NCBI RefSeq assembly: GCF_003945595.2
Contig: NW_024103729.1
Coordinates: 1 to 64,000 of the forward strand
Length of the DNA: 64,000 bases
Reading direction: 5' to 3'
Origin: Pipra filicauda
Lineage: Eukaryota; Chordata; Aves; Passeriformes; Pipridae
Shown here: one piece after another, positions 36,377 to 49,533 of the stretch
How positions within the stretch are numbered: the first letter of the stretch is position 1
How the letters are laid out: each line of letters begins with the position of its first letter
Translations under genes and position numbers: made by a program
The notes under the pieces: generated by a model
The model's database searches: none
What the model saw: only the letters and a program-made list of their open reading frames with translations
What the model was told of the DNA's origin: nothing

Positions 36377-38823
36377 GGATGCATACTGAATGAATTGGAA
36401 GTAACACCTGGCCTTTGTCTGGAAAATTACCATTTTTTTAGGCCAGTCTTCAAAGCTGAACATTTCTTTAGGACTCTGGAGCCATTGAGGAGGCAGACAA
36501 AAGGAAGAGAGTCATGGAGAGACATGTAAAAGCTGTAGGCCCAGCAGAAAGGGCGAAAGGGTATGCAAGAAGGCTGAGGGAACAGAAGTTAAAACCTCAG
36601 CATAAAATTCCAGTTCTTCCCATGCAGATCAGTTTTTCCAAGGGTGAAAGGAAAATGAATTTTCCAATGCATTTAAGTGATTTCATTACACAATTACATG
36701 CTTGCCTAAACTTTAGCCACATACTGTTACCCATCGTTGCAAGTAATCAGTTTTCGGTCTGTGTTTTACAACATGTACTTAGTTTAAACGTAAAATGCAT
36801 TCATGTCTGTGTGTGCAAAGAGACACATTCACCAAACTCTGTGCCCAGTCTCTCATTCTAGAGGTAGGGAATGCATCTTTTCTGGGCAAACGTACATACT
36901 GTAGAAGAAGAATGCTTTATCTTTAGAAACATCCAGCATACATTTATTACATATATCTAATTATGGGAAAATGCCACTCTTCTACACTAGCATCCAAGCT
37001 TCCAAACAGATGCTCCCTCACTACACTCCAGCGCAAAAGAAACCATTACACAGCCCCTGGAGGCGTGAATGTAGAATACTGGGCAGTTACATTCTCACAG
37101 ATATCTCGCTCTAGTCTGAGACTGATCCAGCACAACATATGAGTAGGCTGAAGTTGGTAGAACTACTCAAATGCTTAAAATTTCACACTTTCTCAAATGC
37201 TTACTCTTCTGGATCAGGCTCTTGTGAATAACTGGGCCTGCAGCTTCTTGGACTTTTTTTGGGAAGGGGGGGATGATCAGGTTGTAAAAATGAGAATGCC
37301 ATCTTTGTAGAGACTTAGCAGTCACAAACTGCAAGCTGATCATTAGCCTAGTTGCATGTCATCCTTCCCTAAATCAGATTAGTCACAAATGCTTATCAAT
37401 TAAGCCCTAAAATCCTGATGTAATTTGAAAATACACAAGTTTTTATGAAGGTTATCTTGGAGGCCCAATTAAAAAAAACCCAAACATGGCAGCTTTTAAT
37501 ATATCTGGTGACAGTACCTAGCAGCCAAGAGAAATCAGGGAGAATTTCTGTGTAAAGCTACAATCTTTTCAAGAACAAGCCAGTTAGATGGTCTATAGTG
37601 CTGGAATCTGCTGTTGTTGCCAACGGCCACCCTCAATATTTTTGTCTTGTTTTGTCTTGACTAACTCTCAGCTTTGTGACAGCTATTAGTGTTTTGAGTG
37701 AATTATGCAGCTTTGATTTCCATAGGCAGGGAAAAATCCTTCTCATCTGCTAGTGGTGCCAGGTCTACCCAGCCTAAGTAGTTCTGTGCAGTCTGGTGTG
37801 AGCTGTGGAGGTTACATCAGCCTCCAGGGTGGACCATTAGTCTTAGGAAACCTCTACAAGCCTTTCATGGATGTCAGGATGCAACTGTCCCAGGAGAGCA
37901 AGCCTATGCGTAGGTATTTACTCAAATGTGTATGATGTTCTTCAGTTTGGTGCAAAGCAAGGAGTCAAAACCATGGTCTGTTAACATACCAGTGACACAC
38001 TGTGTTAAATCAAGAAGCTACTTCAGAGTTTTCCAGGCAGTATTATAGTCACAACTACATATTACACCTTTGTAGAGATACTTTTTGAGGCACAAAGTAT
38101 ATAGTATGTCCATAATACGGTCCTAGTAACAGGTTCATATGTACAATATGTCTTGGTTGAGCAAATAATTTCTGGTTTTTATTTCTGTTCATCTGTCTCT
38201 TCTACTACCAGAATTGATTTTCTTCCATATTGTCACTCAGTCCATAATTAAAGGAGCAGATCTCTATTTCTTTTTCAACCACCTGTTTCCTGTTTTGAAA
38301 TGTAGGGTAAGTGATAGTGTGTATTTTTTTCCTAAGGGGAAAATCTTATTCCTAGAGCACAAATAAGGTTGTTTATATCTGCTTCAAGTGCCAGAACTTA
38401 ACATACTTATGCTCTAGTTATCCAGCTGACATTCTGTATTTATTAGATTTTTAGTACAGTATGTGGCATTATAATCAATGCACTATTGACAAAAGCACTT
38501 GGATCACACACTATTTATTTAATTTACTACACTGACTCTCATTTAGTAAACTTAATTCATACACTGTGTTTTCATGGCACATTCAGATACATTATTCAGA
38601 AAGGGCACATGGATTGCACAGTAAACCACTTTAATGTCTGTTATGTCACAGGCCTTGCTATAAGCTGCTGATTATTAACCCATTCTCTACTGCAAACCTA
38701 GCTTGCTGAACGTGTTGAGCAGTAACTTGTGACGTTGTCCATAGTTCTACAGCATTTTTAATGTCTACTGAAGTCATACCACAGAAGCATTCTATTGTAA
38801 TGTGCAGGCACCATAAACACTAG
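36377..38823. other. Noncoding stretch, no gene confirmed
   Basis: The 115-codon + frame at 36514-36861 begins with basic residues but shows no known domain. The underlying DNA at 36590-36800 looks unique and non-repetitive. The 60- and 61-codon frames at 37753 and 38486 are considered chance. Confidence 0.45.
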
Positions 38824-38850
38824 ATCTCCAACATCTCCAACATTTCCAAC
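38824..38850. repeat. Triplicated 9-mer
   Basis: ATCTCCAAC, ATCTCCAAC and ATTTCCAAC occur in direct succession, with one change in the last unit. Confidence 0.9.
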
Positions 38851-40344
38851 CAATCATATCAAAGTAGTCTGATTGTCACTCCTTTGCACATAGGATTCTC
38901 CCATTAGTAAACGGTCTTATATTACAGGCATAAACCACTGTTAAGCATTTTAGCTCTGCCAGACTAGCTGCAGCTGTGTCACATTTGTGTTTCCTTATTT
39001 TATGTGTGCCAGTTATCTAGATTAAAGTTGGAATAGCATAGCACTCCACTAGATGACAGGCTTGGTTTAAAGCCAGGCTGCTTAGTGATGCTTATCAAAC
39101 AATTTTCAGCTACATACAGTAGCATTATTCAAAAACCTGAGAAGACTCTAAATTATCAGGCATGCCACGAGAGATCATTTCGTTTTTGGATGGAAGATTA
39201 AAACATTCCCCTCACAAATACATGGAATCTCCCTAGTTGAGGCATCAATGAAATAATCTGATTTAATATTTTCTACCTCGTTTTGAATGAATGTGTTTTG
39301 AACATACACAATCTTACTCAGTCACTTGGGACCTGAGATGGAGAATGTGTCAAATCAGTGGCCCATGAACTTCAGAAAGTCCTGCTTTCAATAGCTCATT
39401 TTTCCCTTCTTTGTTCTTATGCTCATTTAGTCTTTGTTTGCTGGTTGTGGTTTCTAAGCTATTAATGACTGATTCAACTCCAGATGATGGGCTACCCTCA
39501 GGCAACGATGCATTAACTTGCAGCCCCATTAGATACAAGTTCGCCTTGAGCCCTCTGTCCATTAAGGTGAGACACCTTGTACTTGTAGACCATCATGTGT
39601 ATTAGCAGGAAGAGTGTGAGTGCTGATTGTGATACAGCCCAAGAGTGGGAAGTTATTCCTGTATGCTGATGACTGTTTGGACTGACACCATGACTGGCCT
39701 TCTGTGTAGGCTGTTATAGGAAGGAATATGGTTTAACCATCCAATGCCCATTATTACTCATTGCATGGAACTTCTTTAAAGCTAGATTACCTTTTGCATT
39801 AGAAAAGCAATTGGAGGAAATTATGTGAAAGGTGGACTTGAACTATGTTCTAAACATACAGTTTTGTCTGTTGCTGCTGTGGAAAAAGACCAAGAACTGT
39901 GTGCTGTACAGAGAAGCAGGCCAACAGCCTGACTGCATCACTGCCACCTCTGTCACAGCTTGGGATGTCTGTAGTGACCCAGGTTGTGCTTACAGAGGAT
40001 TTCTTGCACACTGAGGAGTGACGGTGAACTTGTGTTAACTTCAGAGAGACAAGGCTCATTGCCTGTCCTTACTGAGGGAGAAAAATGGCTGCTCACTTGC
40101 TTTGCCAACATTGTTACAATGGAAACCTTCCTGTGAAAAAAGCAAAGAAGCAAAATGCATCCTGATGCTTAAAAAGGTTAAAGAGCTAATGGTATGATCT
40201 GTGCAAATTCTGGCTCATTCTCTAGTATCTTCCAAGAAAAAATAAAACCTGTCCATTCGGCTTGTGTTTTGTGCATGTATATTTTAATGTCTTGTAAAAA
40301 TATCCTGTACATTTCATTAAGCAATATCTGTCATGTTTTAACAG
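38851..40344. other. Noncoding stretch, nothing recognised
   Basis: Frames on both strands (39350-39562 -, 39411-39605 +, 39850-40059 -) overlap each other and have no domains. Confidence 0.5.
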
Positions 40345-40417
40345 GACCTGATTGTTCATATTCTGGAGTGAGTGGAAATGTTCTCACTGATATCAGTGAC
40401 AGCAGAATCTGGCCCCT
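40345..40417 (+). repeat. Palindromic MITE-like relic with both ends visible
   Basis: It begins with GACCTGATTGTTC, holds the core CACTGATATCAGTGACAG, and ends with AGCAGAATCTGGCCCC. Both the GGCCTGATT-type start and the AATCTGGCCC end are present, making this one of the better preserved copies. Confidence 0.5.
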
Positions 40418-41579
40418 AATTTTTAGAGGATTGAAACCATTCTTAGAGCAGCATATGCTCTGCTCTCCACTTTCTTTGATGGCTTCTAACATTCTTTTGA
40501 TGTGGACTCAAAAAAAAAATCGTTTTCTTCTTTGGATATATGTGTTTTAAAAGATGAAAAAAATTGAATAGTAGAGTAAAACATTTTGTGTTTCAGGCCA
40601 CAATCCCATTTAACTCAAAAGTTGCTAATAGCTATTAGTTGAAAGAGAAGAAAACAGAATTATAAAAATGTTGAGCTAATAAAATTAATGAAAATTAAAA
40701 AGACAGTCTTCAGACTCACAGAAATACAATACTCTTTGGTGTAGACACACATGATATGCACTGACATAGCATAAAAATGTCACTCATGCCCTGGTGTCTG
40801 TCTACAATTATGAGCTGGATATTCAAGCAAGGGTTTTGTGAGCATCCTGATTCTGCTCCTCTGCACTCTGCTGAGAGAGTAGTTAGGAAAAATGGATAGA
40901 TAGGAAGGTAAATGCCATTTGTAAATACAGAAGCCCAGTGCCCTGACATGCTGATGGTGGAGGGAGGGGTAGAGGCATATCAGGATTAGAATTGCTTAGC
41001 ATTCACTTTCTCAATGCTATAATGAGAATAAACTCTGATGAAATCTACATTAAAAAATAAATCCCGTGGCTAGAGAATTGTAAAAGATGTGTGGCTGCGA
41101 GATGCTGAGAAGTCACAACTCTGATTGACTTCACAGAATATAGTTGATGGACCAGTGGATGGAATGTAATCACATTGTTGAATGTAGTATGTTGGAAAGG
41201 TGCTCCAACGTTAAAATTATATGTGTAGTGTAAAAGCTATGAAAGAATAGAATAGGTTATAATAAAGTAGAAAAGAACAGAGTAAAACTTCCTTTGAGAG
41301 GTTCTTTTCAGAGGTCTGCAGCTCTGAAATGAATTTTCTTTTTCTTTTTTTTTCCCTTAGTGATTAATTATTATCAAATATTCTTTAAGAGCTGTGACAT
41401 CTGTTAAATGTAATTACTTTCTCTTCCATGTGTAAATCAAGGTTTTTCTTTAGGAATAAAAAAAAAAAGAGGAAATTTATACTTAACTACTTCTATCTGC
41501 AATTTGCAAGTTAAGGTGTATGTAAAGCCTGTGGCTATACTAAAGGCTCAGTTGTGCCTCCTAGGCACAGTGTTAATTA
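40418..41579. other. AT-rich noncoding stretch, nothing recognised
   Basis: Contains poly(A) and poly(T) patches (41341-41355 and 41457-41468). No exon or repeat family was recognised. Confidence 0.5.
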
Positions 41580-41890
41580 AAGGGTGATGTGGATTCGTAC
41601 CACTCTGAGGGGAACTCTGGAAGGGATTATACCTTAGAGAGGCACAATACCTCCAGTGCACCACAGCACATAAGGAAAATGCACATGCTGTGCACCACCC
41701 ACGTTGGTTGCTCAGCACCTCTGTGGGCCCATCTCCTTCCCACACCCACATCCACTTTGCTGTGGTTCACACCAAGCGGGCAATGGGAAGATACAGTCCT
41801 GGCACTCCTGTCCAATTCCTGCATGCCAAGGGAAAGGTGGTGTTGATACCCTTTTCATTGCTGATAACTATTCAGGCTGGATACAACCTG
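41580..41890 (+). mobile_element. Possible ERV (ERVL-like) integrase fragment, broken
   Basis: Two overlapping + strand frames (41589-41846 and 41704-41901, different phases) show, in order, a GRD-type motif, a pair of cysteines, a Trp-x-Asp motif, and an Asp/Asn-Tyr-Ser-Gly-Trp motif. The order and approximate spacing recall the zinc-binding region and start of the catalytic core of retroviral integrases of the ERVL type. The first zinc-finger histidines are not convincing, and the trace shifts frame near 41830, so it cannot encode a protein. No LTR was recognised on either side. The match is by eye only and could be coincidental. Confidence 0.3.
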
Positions 41891-44647
41891 GCCAAGGATA
41901 AACAGAAATTGCCAAGTGTCATTCCTTAGATATACTTTCTCTTTTTACTCAGTGTCAGGTCTTTTAAATTCTGACATCATGCATGATGTTTTACAGCTTC
42001 TTACATCTTACCTGAGCCCATCCTGTAGAGCTGATTTTGGATAATTCTATATCCAGCATCTGATTTTGTTCTCCTTGATAGTTTTCATCAGGGATCATCT
42101 TTCCCTGGGGTAGCTCTCTTGACACCAGTGTATCTTTAGATAAGATTTACCCCTGTGCAAATAAGATCAGCATCAAACCTATAGACCTTTGGTTTAAAAT
42201 ACTGACAGTATCCAAAGGACATTCCAATCTCTATGTAAATAATATCTATGATTAATTTAATGCACATTTAAGGGTTTTTCAAGGCTGTATTACTCACTGG
42301 ATTAAATGTACATTTTGGTAATATATTATTGTTATTGTACATCTAATAAATCTAATTCAACCCAGGGTGATTTTTTTATAACCAAGTAATAGGCCACTGA
42401 AAATAGGATTTATTATAGAAATGCCAAGACACTCTTATTTATAGTATAATAGTACAAATTGCCACTATAATAAATACTCTTCAATTATCAAATCATCAGT
42501 CTTTTATGGTAACACTGACAAATGATCCCCCAGACAGGATGATATTACTAATGTAATGTATTAACTTTCAATTTTAAATTGCTTATTAGATCTGGAACAA
42601 CTGTACAATATATGATGTAGTTTAAGTAGGACTTGTGACCTAGATCTGCATAACTGTATAGCAAAATGTGAGTACACATAGTGCTTTAGACTGTCTACCT
42701 ATATAGCATGAAAACAGTATCACTCTCAGTCCACAATTCAACACAGATCCGTAGATTGCACACACTTAAGAGGAAACTGTTACCAAGGAATGTCCACGAG
42801 GAAAATTTAAAAATCATGCCAAAAATTTTTGGTAATTCATTGTTATTATTGGTCCCAAGAGAAACCCAGTCAATTGTGAAGAGCTGATGAAAATAAAAAA
42901 GAATAGAATTAATTTCTTTTTAAATTCAGTCTTTGAGGGTTCTTTTCTTACCAGCAGGTGTTAGTTTCATAAGAAGATATTCACTGTTACTACACAAGAA
43001 ACAATATTTAATTACATATATTTGATCTGGAAAAAGTGCAGAACTTGGGTCCTTTGTAGAGATTCTACATTTGTATAAAGTAAAATAAAATAAGCAGGCA
43101 GGATTAAGAAAATGTAATAAAAGTAAGCTTTGTAAGAAGTATTTATTTGAACTATGAGATTGGCAAGTCTAACAATGTAAGAAATATACGCTTAGCAACT
43201 TTTCATAGCTTAGATCTGCAGTACTCAGCAGATGCACTTTCTTTCTCAGTTCAGTCCCATATTTCAGTACTAGAAATCCAAATAACTTAAATCATTAGTA
43301 GTCTCAGAATGAGGTACTATTTAATTTTACAAATTTTATGCTTCAACATCACCAGTAATTAATTCAGAATTTTAACTGCTCTTTTAATGCATCAAGGCTT
43401 GATTGGAAGTAAATGAAAATGTTCTATTTGTCTTTCTGGTCAGCTGGATAATATTTATCTTGTTTAAGAGAGATTTAGCACATTTTTTCCATAAGCCAAT
43501 TAAGTGTGGTCATTGTTGGTGCCAATGCATTGTAGAGATTTTTTAAAAAAGCTAAATAGTTTAGACAATGAATTGAAAAATAAAATAAAAAAAAGTAGTA
43601 ATCACAATGGCATGTGGGTAGGATTTTTTCTTTCTTAGGTCTTTTACTGACAAGATACATTTTTCTGTCATGGAGAAAATCTTAGTTTCTTGCTCTTACC
43701 TTACTCTGCCTCCAGCACCCAGTGTCATAAGTCAAATGGAGCAACTAACTGGTTGATCAAACTTAGGACAGCTGGCTATCACCCCAGACCACATTATAGG
43801 ATGGAAAAATTCATGCTGGATCTCAGTCAACAGTTTCTTCTCTGTCTGTCTGTCCACTCCCCGCCGGTTAACGTAGTCTCTTTTCTTTGGAAATTCCTGC
43901 ACTTGAAGACACAGCTTTATCCCAGGTGGAGATTCCAGTGTTTTTACACTCTCCACCTGAAAAACAGTGACAGATATTTCTGCAATCCCTTCTGCTCACA
44001 TTTGGCCAGCAGAGTGTATCTGTAATTTTATTAATTTACATTGACACAACTTTAGACTGGGGATTAAGTACTCATTAGTAGGCAGTAAAAGTAGATGTTT
44101 ATATCTGGCTCTCGGTCTTTATTTTACTAGTAGAAAGCATCTCTATTTATGCCAGCTACTATCTCACACATTCATAAATAGACATCTGAAGTGCAACACC
44201 CTTCGCTCTCCCTGTAAGAATGTTCTCTCTTCAGTGCATCTAAATAAACTATACAACTGCAGAATGCAGCAACTTAAAGTCCAGTTCAGCATCCCTTATC
44301 TGGTCAAAGCTTTTCTCCAAATGAAATTTGAGATGGTTGAAGGACCAGCAGTTGCTGTGAAAATTAATAATCTGGCACCAATAAGAGTCTGAAACACCCA
44401 AGCCCCATTCTCAGAAGTCCCGTGACAGAATTCATCACGAAGGCTTCATTTTGAGATCTAAGTTTTGATTTAGGTACAAAAAGAATTGTCACTGATTTAT
44501 ACCTGCAGTTACTTTTGGAAATGCAATTATACCTATTATCCCAAAGCCAGAGACCAAGTCAAAACACATTCTAAGAATCAGATGCTAAATGGATGGTGGT
44601 GAGGTAAAGGCCTCATACAGCTGCCCATGCTCAGTTCACACTTGATC
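41891..44647. other. AT-rich noncoding stretch, nothing recognised
   Basis: Contains a 14-bp palindrome CCAAAAATTTTTGG (42819-42832) and a (TCTG)n patch at 43841-43854. The 111-codon + frame at 43690-44025 has no recognisable domain and is opposed by a - strand frame. Confidence 0.5.
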
Positions 44648-44716
44648 TCAAGTGCATTGAAGGCACTGTGAGTCTTTCCTTTGACGTCAATGGGCTTCAG
44701 ATGAGGTCCTGAGCAA
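44648..44716 (+). repeat. Palindromic MITE-like relic
   Basis: CTCAAGTGCATTGAAGGCAC is followed by GTGAGTCTTTCCTTTGACG, TCAATGGGCTTCAGATGAGG and TCCTGAGC. The CATTGAAG / TTGACGTCAATG pairing is an inverted-repeat core as in the other relics. Confidence 0.5.
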
Positions 44717-47700
44717 CTTTTTAAAAACCTCAGACAAATCAAAACCATTTCCTTTGGAACAAGACTGTTCACACCCCTTTGTGAAGACTATTTCCGTTCC
44801 AAACACAGCTTTCATACAAAAGTCACATCAGCTGAATTTCTATTTTTACCAAAAGTTTCATTTTTTAAAGAAGTATGATGCATGTTTTTACTTATATTTC
44901 ATCTATTAACATCTAAGCTGTTTTTGTTCAAACTTTCAAAAATATCCCCAGCTGGGCAGGCCAGACCTACAAACAAAAATGCAGAGCATTTTAGAAAGTT
45001 ATTGCCATTTAAAACTCCCTGGTTTTAAATAGAAACTCCTTGCAGATTTAAGCATAACAGTCACCACATTTTATATGCTAAGGGGTTGTCCCTACACACT
45101 GCCAATAGACTCCAATAGATCATTTAGTCTTCTAAAATGTATCACACTATAGCAAATGTTATAACTTGTATAATAGAACTAATATAACATTAACTCTTAT
45201 ACAAATCACTGCACTAAATACTCTATAAATTTATAAATGTTTCCAAAATGCAAAATAAATTATAAGGTATGGTAGACCTGGGGAGAGTAGATCTACTTGT
45301 CGGCCACCATTTCTGCCTGACAGTTTTCTGAAAGTGATGGGGAGATTCTTGGATAATTTTGTCCATGGAAAACAATCCTTGTGATGACCTAGAGAAGAGT
45401 TAAATGCTGCCCTGGTGTTGAAGACTGTGAGAGTGGTGAATGTGTGTTCACTGCCTGCAAAGAACAAGGGTGCAAAGACATGTTCAGAGACACCACGTTG
45501 ATGTGCAGAAGAGGCCAAGCAGAGTACACTGATTCGAATCTATTCCCCTGTGTAAACAGGCCTCCCATAAAGTTTTGCACAGGGACATCACTGACCAGTG
45601 GGCTGTGGAAATTACCTGGGAGATGTTCCATCCCTTGCTGAATGCCACAGATTTCTATATTGTTTCATAAACACAACAACTGCCAGACTTAACTGTTAAG
45701 ACTCACTTGTGCCAGTGTTTATCATCATTTCAAGGGATAAGAGTATAAGGGGTCTTTGCTTCTTGAACTGAAATAACTGTTTATGCTGATGGAGAAACTA
45801 TCTCAATTAGATAGCAGAGTTACCACAGAAAAGAAAAAAAGTCAGATTAGATGAGCTGTGTTTTCTTTTTCTGCTCAAGCATAGGCATGAAAACCCCAGC
45901 TCAGTGATCACCATCTTCTGTTTTATGTGATTGCAATTTTACTCTGGAAAACAGCACTCTCTAGAAGTTGCTTCCTGAAGAATCTCCTAGGAACAGTTCT
46001 TGACAAGTCCAGTGCTGTGTTCCTGTTGTATTGGGCCTCCATCCTTTGTGAGAACACACATATCTGTGTAAAACAGATGGATAAGGTGATCTTCATCTGC
46101 AGTCTCCCTCCCCCATCATTTTCTGAGTATTCTGCAAACATTTACCTCTCAGAGGCCCCAGATCTGTGATTTTTGGTGCAGGAGCAAAAGCCTATATTTT
46201 GCAGAGGAGGAATGTAAATCTTGTGGGATAACTTGTGATGCACAGTAGTCCTTAGCAGAAGCTAAGTAAGTAAGACAAAGCCAGAAGATGATTCCCTGGA
46301 GAAGAATAGTCCAAGTTATCTAGTAGATAATCTTGGGATGAGATAAAACAAAAGAACTGAATATAGTAAAACAATCTGAGAAACCTCTCCCAGAATGAAA
46401 ACAGAAGCTAAGAAGCCTGATTGAAAACCACTGTCAACAACTGCTTCTGGACTGCATCACTTTCTTCTCCTATGCTAATGAAAGACTTACTCTGAGCAAA
46501 ATTTATTGTCTAAAAAGGACTTCTTCTAGCACCTTAAATGAGGCCAGTAGAAGGGATAGAGATGACTAGTTTGCCATAATATGTGAAATTGCCCCCAAAA
46601 TATGTACTGTGCCTCAGATCAAAAACAAGCAGACCAGTAAGTATAAAATAAGCTTTGAAGGCAGTGCAGGGAGTCACAGGTTTTTTGGTGTGAGGGTCTT
46701 AGTGGCCTCAGCTGATGTCAATTTAAAGAGACAAATGATTATACCAGAGGCAGAAAAAATAATGTGGTATTATTCCCCGAGGTGTCAATATCTCCTCAGA
46801 GAGGGTTTTTTTTTTTACTTAAGCAACAGCAAAAAAAGGATTTGGGTGGAAGCCAAAAAAAAACCAAAAACCCCAAACCAAAAACACTGCAGTTCCTCTG
46901 AGTGTGAATTTAACTAACAGGTTGCGAGGCTTTATTATGCTTTTTTAATCCCTTGAAAAAAACTGATTTGCTTATCTGGCTAATTGGGATTCTGCTTGTA
47001 TCATGACAGTTCAGAAATCCTAAAGGAAAGGGCTATAAACACATACAGAAAGAGAAGTATGAGTAGGCAGTCATCCTGTGGGTTTAAGAATCACCTTAGC
47101 AGATACCAGATTCCCAGTTCTAACTCATTTCTTTAACAGCACTGGTGAACTTCAAAGAGAACAGCACAGAGCATGCTGAGTCCCAATTACACACCTCAAA
47201 AGTAAATGGTACTTCAATGGAAAGACTTTGGAAATTCTAAATGAAATAAAGGCCAAAATACCCAAATGCTCCCCGAAAAATGTAGACCCTTTACTGATAA
47301 CAATTGCTTCTTTGAAATACATAGTTATTAATACACAAAACTACATCGTTTGGTGAAAAGTTGTTTCAGAAGGGTGTTAAGAGCACGGGGATATTACTTC
47401 TCTTTGCAAAATATCAGGAAAAAGTGTCAAATAATTTCGGTGTGTTTCTATTGTTTTTTAACAAGCCGTCTTTAGAGACATGAAGTCTTTTCTGAACATA
47501 GCTCGTGTTTCAAAGGAGAGATGGAGTTAGTACAAATAATTGGTGCACATTGAAGTTGTGGAAGCATGAGTTATTTTATTTTTTTAAAAAAGTCTTTAAA
47601 AGCTGTGTAAACTCTCTCTAGTTAAATACAAGTTCAAAGAGTTGTCTTTCACATCATTTAGCAAAAAAGCATTGCAACAAATGTCTTTGATTGTTGTGTT

Positions 47701-49520
47701 GTTTTTTTCTTTCTTCCCACAGTGATGAACAGATTTTTCTCTAACACCGTAATCCAGTACAAGGAAACAAACCTAGGAACGTGGCCATAAAATTAATTCA
47801 AATAAGTAATGGATAAGGAAATATGTATAATGAGTGGCCTTTAATTTCAATTGTACAGCATCTCTAACCTTCATGATGGTGCTCATATGCATATTCCTGT
47901 CACACATACTCACCTTCCTACAAGTAAATCCAGTATCCAGTGAACTGGCTGTGGCAGGCAATGAAAATATTAAAGTAACTTCTATAGTCACCAGCACACA
48001 CGATGTTACTTAAATGGAACTATTTTCACAGAAGAATTGCTATGCTACAGTAGATATACCATTACCTTGGCTAACATATATCAATTATATAGAAGCTTGT
48101 GGGGGTGTGTGTACACTTTATTAAGCCTTTGCATTAAGCTGCCAACAAGAGTTTGTGCCCTTAACTCCATAGGGTATTGATGTTTTACCTAATCCTCCCT
48201 CTAATATTGCAAGTAGTTCTGTTTTTCTTCTAAGAAAAGAACTAGAATAGGCTTTTCCCAAGGAAATGGACACAAAACAGGATTGATAAAGTGTGTTAAG
48301 CCTCTTGTATTATTATTTGGATTCTAAACTAGATGCATTGAAATAAGATGTAGGGATGAGTCAATACTGAAACACATACCAGATAATTCATGGTGAAGAT
48401 CTTCATAGCATAAGGTCTAATTTTGCAAGACCAAATAATGTTAAAAAAAGGTTAATTTTGTTATGCAATAAAAATAATCACTGCTTTCATTTCTTCAAAC
48501 ATGTCAGAATTATGATTTTTTAACATGTTCTTCAGTGTTCTAGAATTCCATTTCTCTCACTGTTTTTCTGTTATATTTTTCTTGATTTTGTTTTCCATAG
48601 CATTTCTTAATTCATTTATCTCTTTCAACCCAGAACCATAATATTTGTCCTAATTGTAATGGATTTCTCTACTTTTTTTCCCTTTCTTTTCTTTTGCAAT
48701 AGTTCAGGCCACCATAATTCTATAACTTACTTTTTAGAAGAATGGGGATTGTACAAGTGAAGGGGGAAAATTCACATTAGATTTCATATTTAAAACAGCA
48801 GCTAAACTTAACTGCAAGTGCCATGATCTAAAATTCTTCAACCACACATTAAGACATTTTTAAAACAAGTACCTATGAGTAATGTCCTTTAATGAGAACA
48901 TCTGTATTAAGTTAACACTCCTTTGTGTTGTGAAAGATAGCAGAAAGTTGTCTGCCTTGCCCACATTGGCAGTCCCCAAGTACCAGACCTGAGCTTGGGT
49001 GCTGATTGCACAAGACGAGGAGTCAACAGCTAAGATAGCAGGGCAAGGGCTCAGCAATACCTGCGAGCCCCACTAAAGCAAACACTTAGATGTAAAAGAA
49101 AACATGTGATTATAAAAATTATTTTGATATCTCTGCTTGATTAAGCAGTCATGATGCCTAGCGAGGGCTCTTATACATCGCAGTCTCAGGTGTGGTTGAT
49201 CAAATATGGGCAGAAGCAGCTTTGGATACAGGATTAGTCAAAACTATAAACCTCTACATTAAGACAGATAGCAGCCACAGCAGTACTGAAGCTAAAACAG
49301 AGAAATCACACAGCAGGGAGGCAGCGCACAGTAAAATGTGAGGAGCGCTGAAGTGTGTGTTCTTCTCTTCACCCCTCTTTTTTTTTTCTTTTCCATGCTT
49401 TTGATCATTTTCAAAATAGTTGAGAACTGCCAGTTAATTCTGAATTCAGATGAATGACAGCAGTTCCTACATGTCTTAGAACATGCAGGAGGATAAGGGT
49501 TTCTGTAGGTACAGACCTTT
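44717..49520. other. Noncoding stretch, no gene confirmed
   Basis: A cysteine-rich + frame at 45444-45641 has no recognisable spacing of a known domain. An A/C-rich tract lies at 46853-46887, a low-complexity type common in bird DNA. The part 47340-47560 holds scattered CpGs and could be a constrained element. Confidence 0.45.
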
Positions 49521-49533
49521 GGGGGGGGGGGGG
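49521..49533. repeat. G13 homopolymer
   Basis: Thirteen consecutive G residues, followed 27 bases later by a T-rich run. Length is likely variable and sequencing-error prone. Confidence 0.9.

Noticed and set aside
36514..36861. 115-codon + strand frame with a basic N-terminus
   Set aside because: No known domain. The basic start is short and not followed by any conserved pattern.
38824..38850. CRISPR-like or satellite array
   Set aside because: Only three 9-base units and no spacers; simple slippage in a eukaryotic genome.
45444..45641. Cysteine-rich + strand frame, possible secreted peptide
   Set aside because: No signal peptide and no known cysteine spacing; upstream frame closed without a splice acceptor I would trust.
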